Position numbers and translations under genes: made by a program. The notes below the pieces were generated by a model. The model saw only the letters and a list, made by a program, of their open reading frames with translations, was not told where the DNA came from and made no database searches. A DNA stretch of 64,000 bases from assembly GCF_003259845.1 (NCBI RefSeq), contig NZ_QLMJ01000024.1:124001-188000 (forward strand), given 5' to 3'. Below, in pieces: positions 63,601 through 64,000 of the stretch. The DNA comes from Actinoplanes lutulentus (GTDB lineage Bacteria > Actinomycetota > Actinomycetes > Mycobacteriales > Micromonosporaceae). Position 1 is the first letter of the stretch. Every line of letters starts with the position of its first letter.

Positions 63601-64000
63601 CCGTATCGGGCCGAGTGCGTCGGACCGTTCCGGATGACCGTTGTGCGGCAGCCATTTCACCCACTCCCACGCCTCGCGAGCGCCCGGACCCGCGCAGATC
63701 GCGATGATCAGATCGTCCGGCGGGTGGAAGACCGCGAGCTGCGTCAACACGGCCCGGACCAGCGCCCGGGCAGCCTCCCGGTCGCCCTCGGAGCGAATCA
63801 GGATCCGTGCGAAACCGCGCACCGACATCGCGACCGGAAGGTCCGGAACCACCGAGTACGCCTCCAGGAACCGCCGCAGCGCGCCCGCGGTCATCGGCTC
63901 CAGCTCGTCCGGCGGGCGGGTCTCCGGCGGCACCAGCGGCGTGGCGAGCGTCTGCGGGCCCAGCCCGATCCGGACCACGCCGAAATCGGAATCCTCCGGG
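60625..64000 (-). CDS. eccC: Type VII secretion FtsK/SpoIIIE ATPase EccC, 5' end outside the window
   Basis: More than 1120 residues of an EccC coupling ATPase, with the frame open to the right edge (the codons beyond GTG 63978 read PEDSDFG, as expected upstream). Three P-loop domains: Walker A GATGSGKSELLR (first), GGTRSGKSSVLR (second), GDAECGKSSLLR (third), and Walker B-like VICDEFSELL, LVVDGWA, VLVDDYD. EccC recognises WXG100 substrates and drives export. Only the membrane-proximal N-terminal region is missing. It lies 87 bp upstream of mycP, on the same strand. Confidence 0.94.
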   Translation of the reverse strand, partial: PEDSDFGVVRIGLGPQTLATPLVPPETRPPDELEPMTAGALRRFLEAYSVVPDLPVAMSVRGFARILIRSEGDREAARALVRAVLTQLAVFHPPDDLIIAICAGPGAREAWEWVKWLPHNGHPERSDALGPIRLIGDPEVLDGLRPGPHLVIVQDGSTHPLNPSLDGATVLDLDTTPPRLEDESTLVVAISPNRTLRTSTLDHFAEVGRADQLDAAQAEAIARRLTPLELDTDADPTGQTGQTADPGLAELLGITDPETHPATRGWISRPNRGRLRVPIGVDPTGRPVELDLKESAQDGMGPHGLLVGATGSGKSELLRTLVLALAATHSPETLNFVLIDFKGGATFASMDRLPHTAALITNLADALPLVDRMADALDGELLRRQELLRRSGNFAGLREYDRARAAGAVLPPLPSLLVICDEFSELLQRKPEFLDLFLQIGRLGRSLGVHLLLSSQRIEDGRLRGLDTHLSYRIGLRTFSALESRAVLGVADAYELPRSPGHGFLKSGTEAPARFRSAYASGPSRRHRAPDASTPRILPWTSEHIPLTEAPAEDSADRALADVLVGRLAGKGPPAHRVWLPPLDASATLDDLLGSVVPDPHRGLTVANPALHGALQVPIALVDKPREQVRDTLWLQLAGSAGHVAVAGGTRSGKSSVLRALACGLALTHTPDEVRVYCLDFGGGTLAGLRDLPHVGGVFGRLEPEGVRRTAGEMTSLLAERERQAAPFWSHVFLVVDGWATLRSDFEELEPVLTDLATRGLAYGIHLVAATSRWTDFRPPIRDLFGSRVELRLGDPADSAVHRRAALAVPEGRPGRGVTEHPADRDRGLHLLTVRPEVSTLGDTAALVKAVAGAWRGPVAPPVRLLPAVVAYQRPESDPAGSLRVPIGIAESDLLPVAIDFAADPHLLVLGDAECGKSSLLRALATSVTTLFTPEQARIILVDYRRSLMDLPVTEHRIGYGVQAQQTAELMRSVAGYMERRLPGPDVTAAQLRNRSWWTGPELFVLVDDYDLVAAGPVNPLTPLLEHLPQARDVGLHLVLTRRAGGAGRALYEPVIQRLRELSAPGLVMSGSPEEGVLLGTVPARPMPPGRGHLVTRREGTRLIQLAHLPPFRDSAKSTDSECD

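Overview
The window is high-GC, gene-dense chromosomal DNA with GTG/ATG starts, a WhiB-family regulator, a type VII (ESX) secretion ATPase with its mycosin, a MarP-type protease and two Get3/ArsA-like ATPases. This points to an actinomycete. A Micromonosporaceae (Actinoplanes-like) host is my inference; no 16S gene is present. From memory of the Mycobacterium tuberculosis map, much of the gene order follows an expanded version of the block from tyrA/tadA through dnaX-ybaB-recR, leuA, lysC-asd, the PBP/WhiB4/ArsA-pair locus and crp-nth-tlpA-nudix-marP. Lineage-specific blocks are inserted into that core.

1-5.4 kb: 3'-truncated tyrA, an M23 lipoprotein, a small membrane protein, the tadA pair, deoD, tRNA-Ser(CGA), a small conserved-looking protein and a STAS protein. 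5.5-9.5 kb: a 1333-residue secreted repeat protein. 9.7-14.1 kb: tRNA-Ser(GGA), SRP RNA, dnaX, ybaB and recR. 14.5-20.6 kb: a five-gene oligopeptide ABC importer operon. 20.6-29 kb: a minus-strand run of secreted or envelope genes (HNH-nuclease lipoprotein, small protein, four tandem RTX-like calcium-binding paralogues, GH20 hexosaminidase). 29-34.8 kb: leuA with a Leu-codon leader peptide and an attenuator-like hairpin, a lipoprotein, lysC-asd and pyrE. 34.9-42.8 kb: small membrane protein, tRNA-Pro(CGG), metallophosphoesterase, YqeY, a bifunctional PBP with PASTA, WhiB, two ArsA ATPases and a membrane protein. 42.9-49.2 kb: DUF4177 protein, RidA, MBL hydrolase, a large cyclase/ATPase/TPR signalling protein and a Ser/Thr kinase.

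49.24-50.29 kb holds a roughly 1 kb island with no convincing gene. It is bounded by 117-119 bp inverted arms that start exactly at the stop codons of the two convergent flanking genes. 50.3-53.7 kb is a two-gene biotin-dependent carboxylase operon in which both subunits have lost hallmark catalytic residues while the biotinylation site is kept. 53.9-59.3 kb: crp, a CapA-like protein, nth, a TlpA-like lipoprotein, a Nudix hydrolase and marP. 59.3-64 kb: mycP and the 3' part of eccC, one edge of an ESX locus.

The observations I would follow first are the inverted-repeat island, the degenerate carboxylase pair, the RTX/nuclease/hexosaminidase secreted cluster and the leuA leader.
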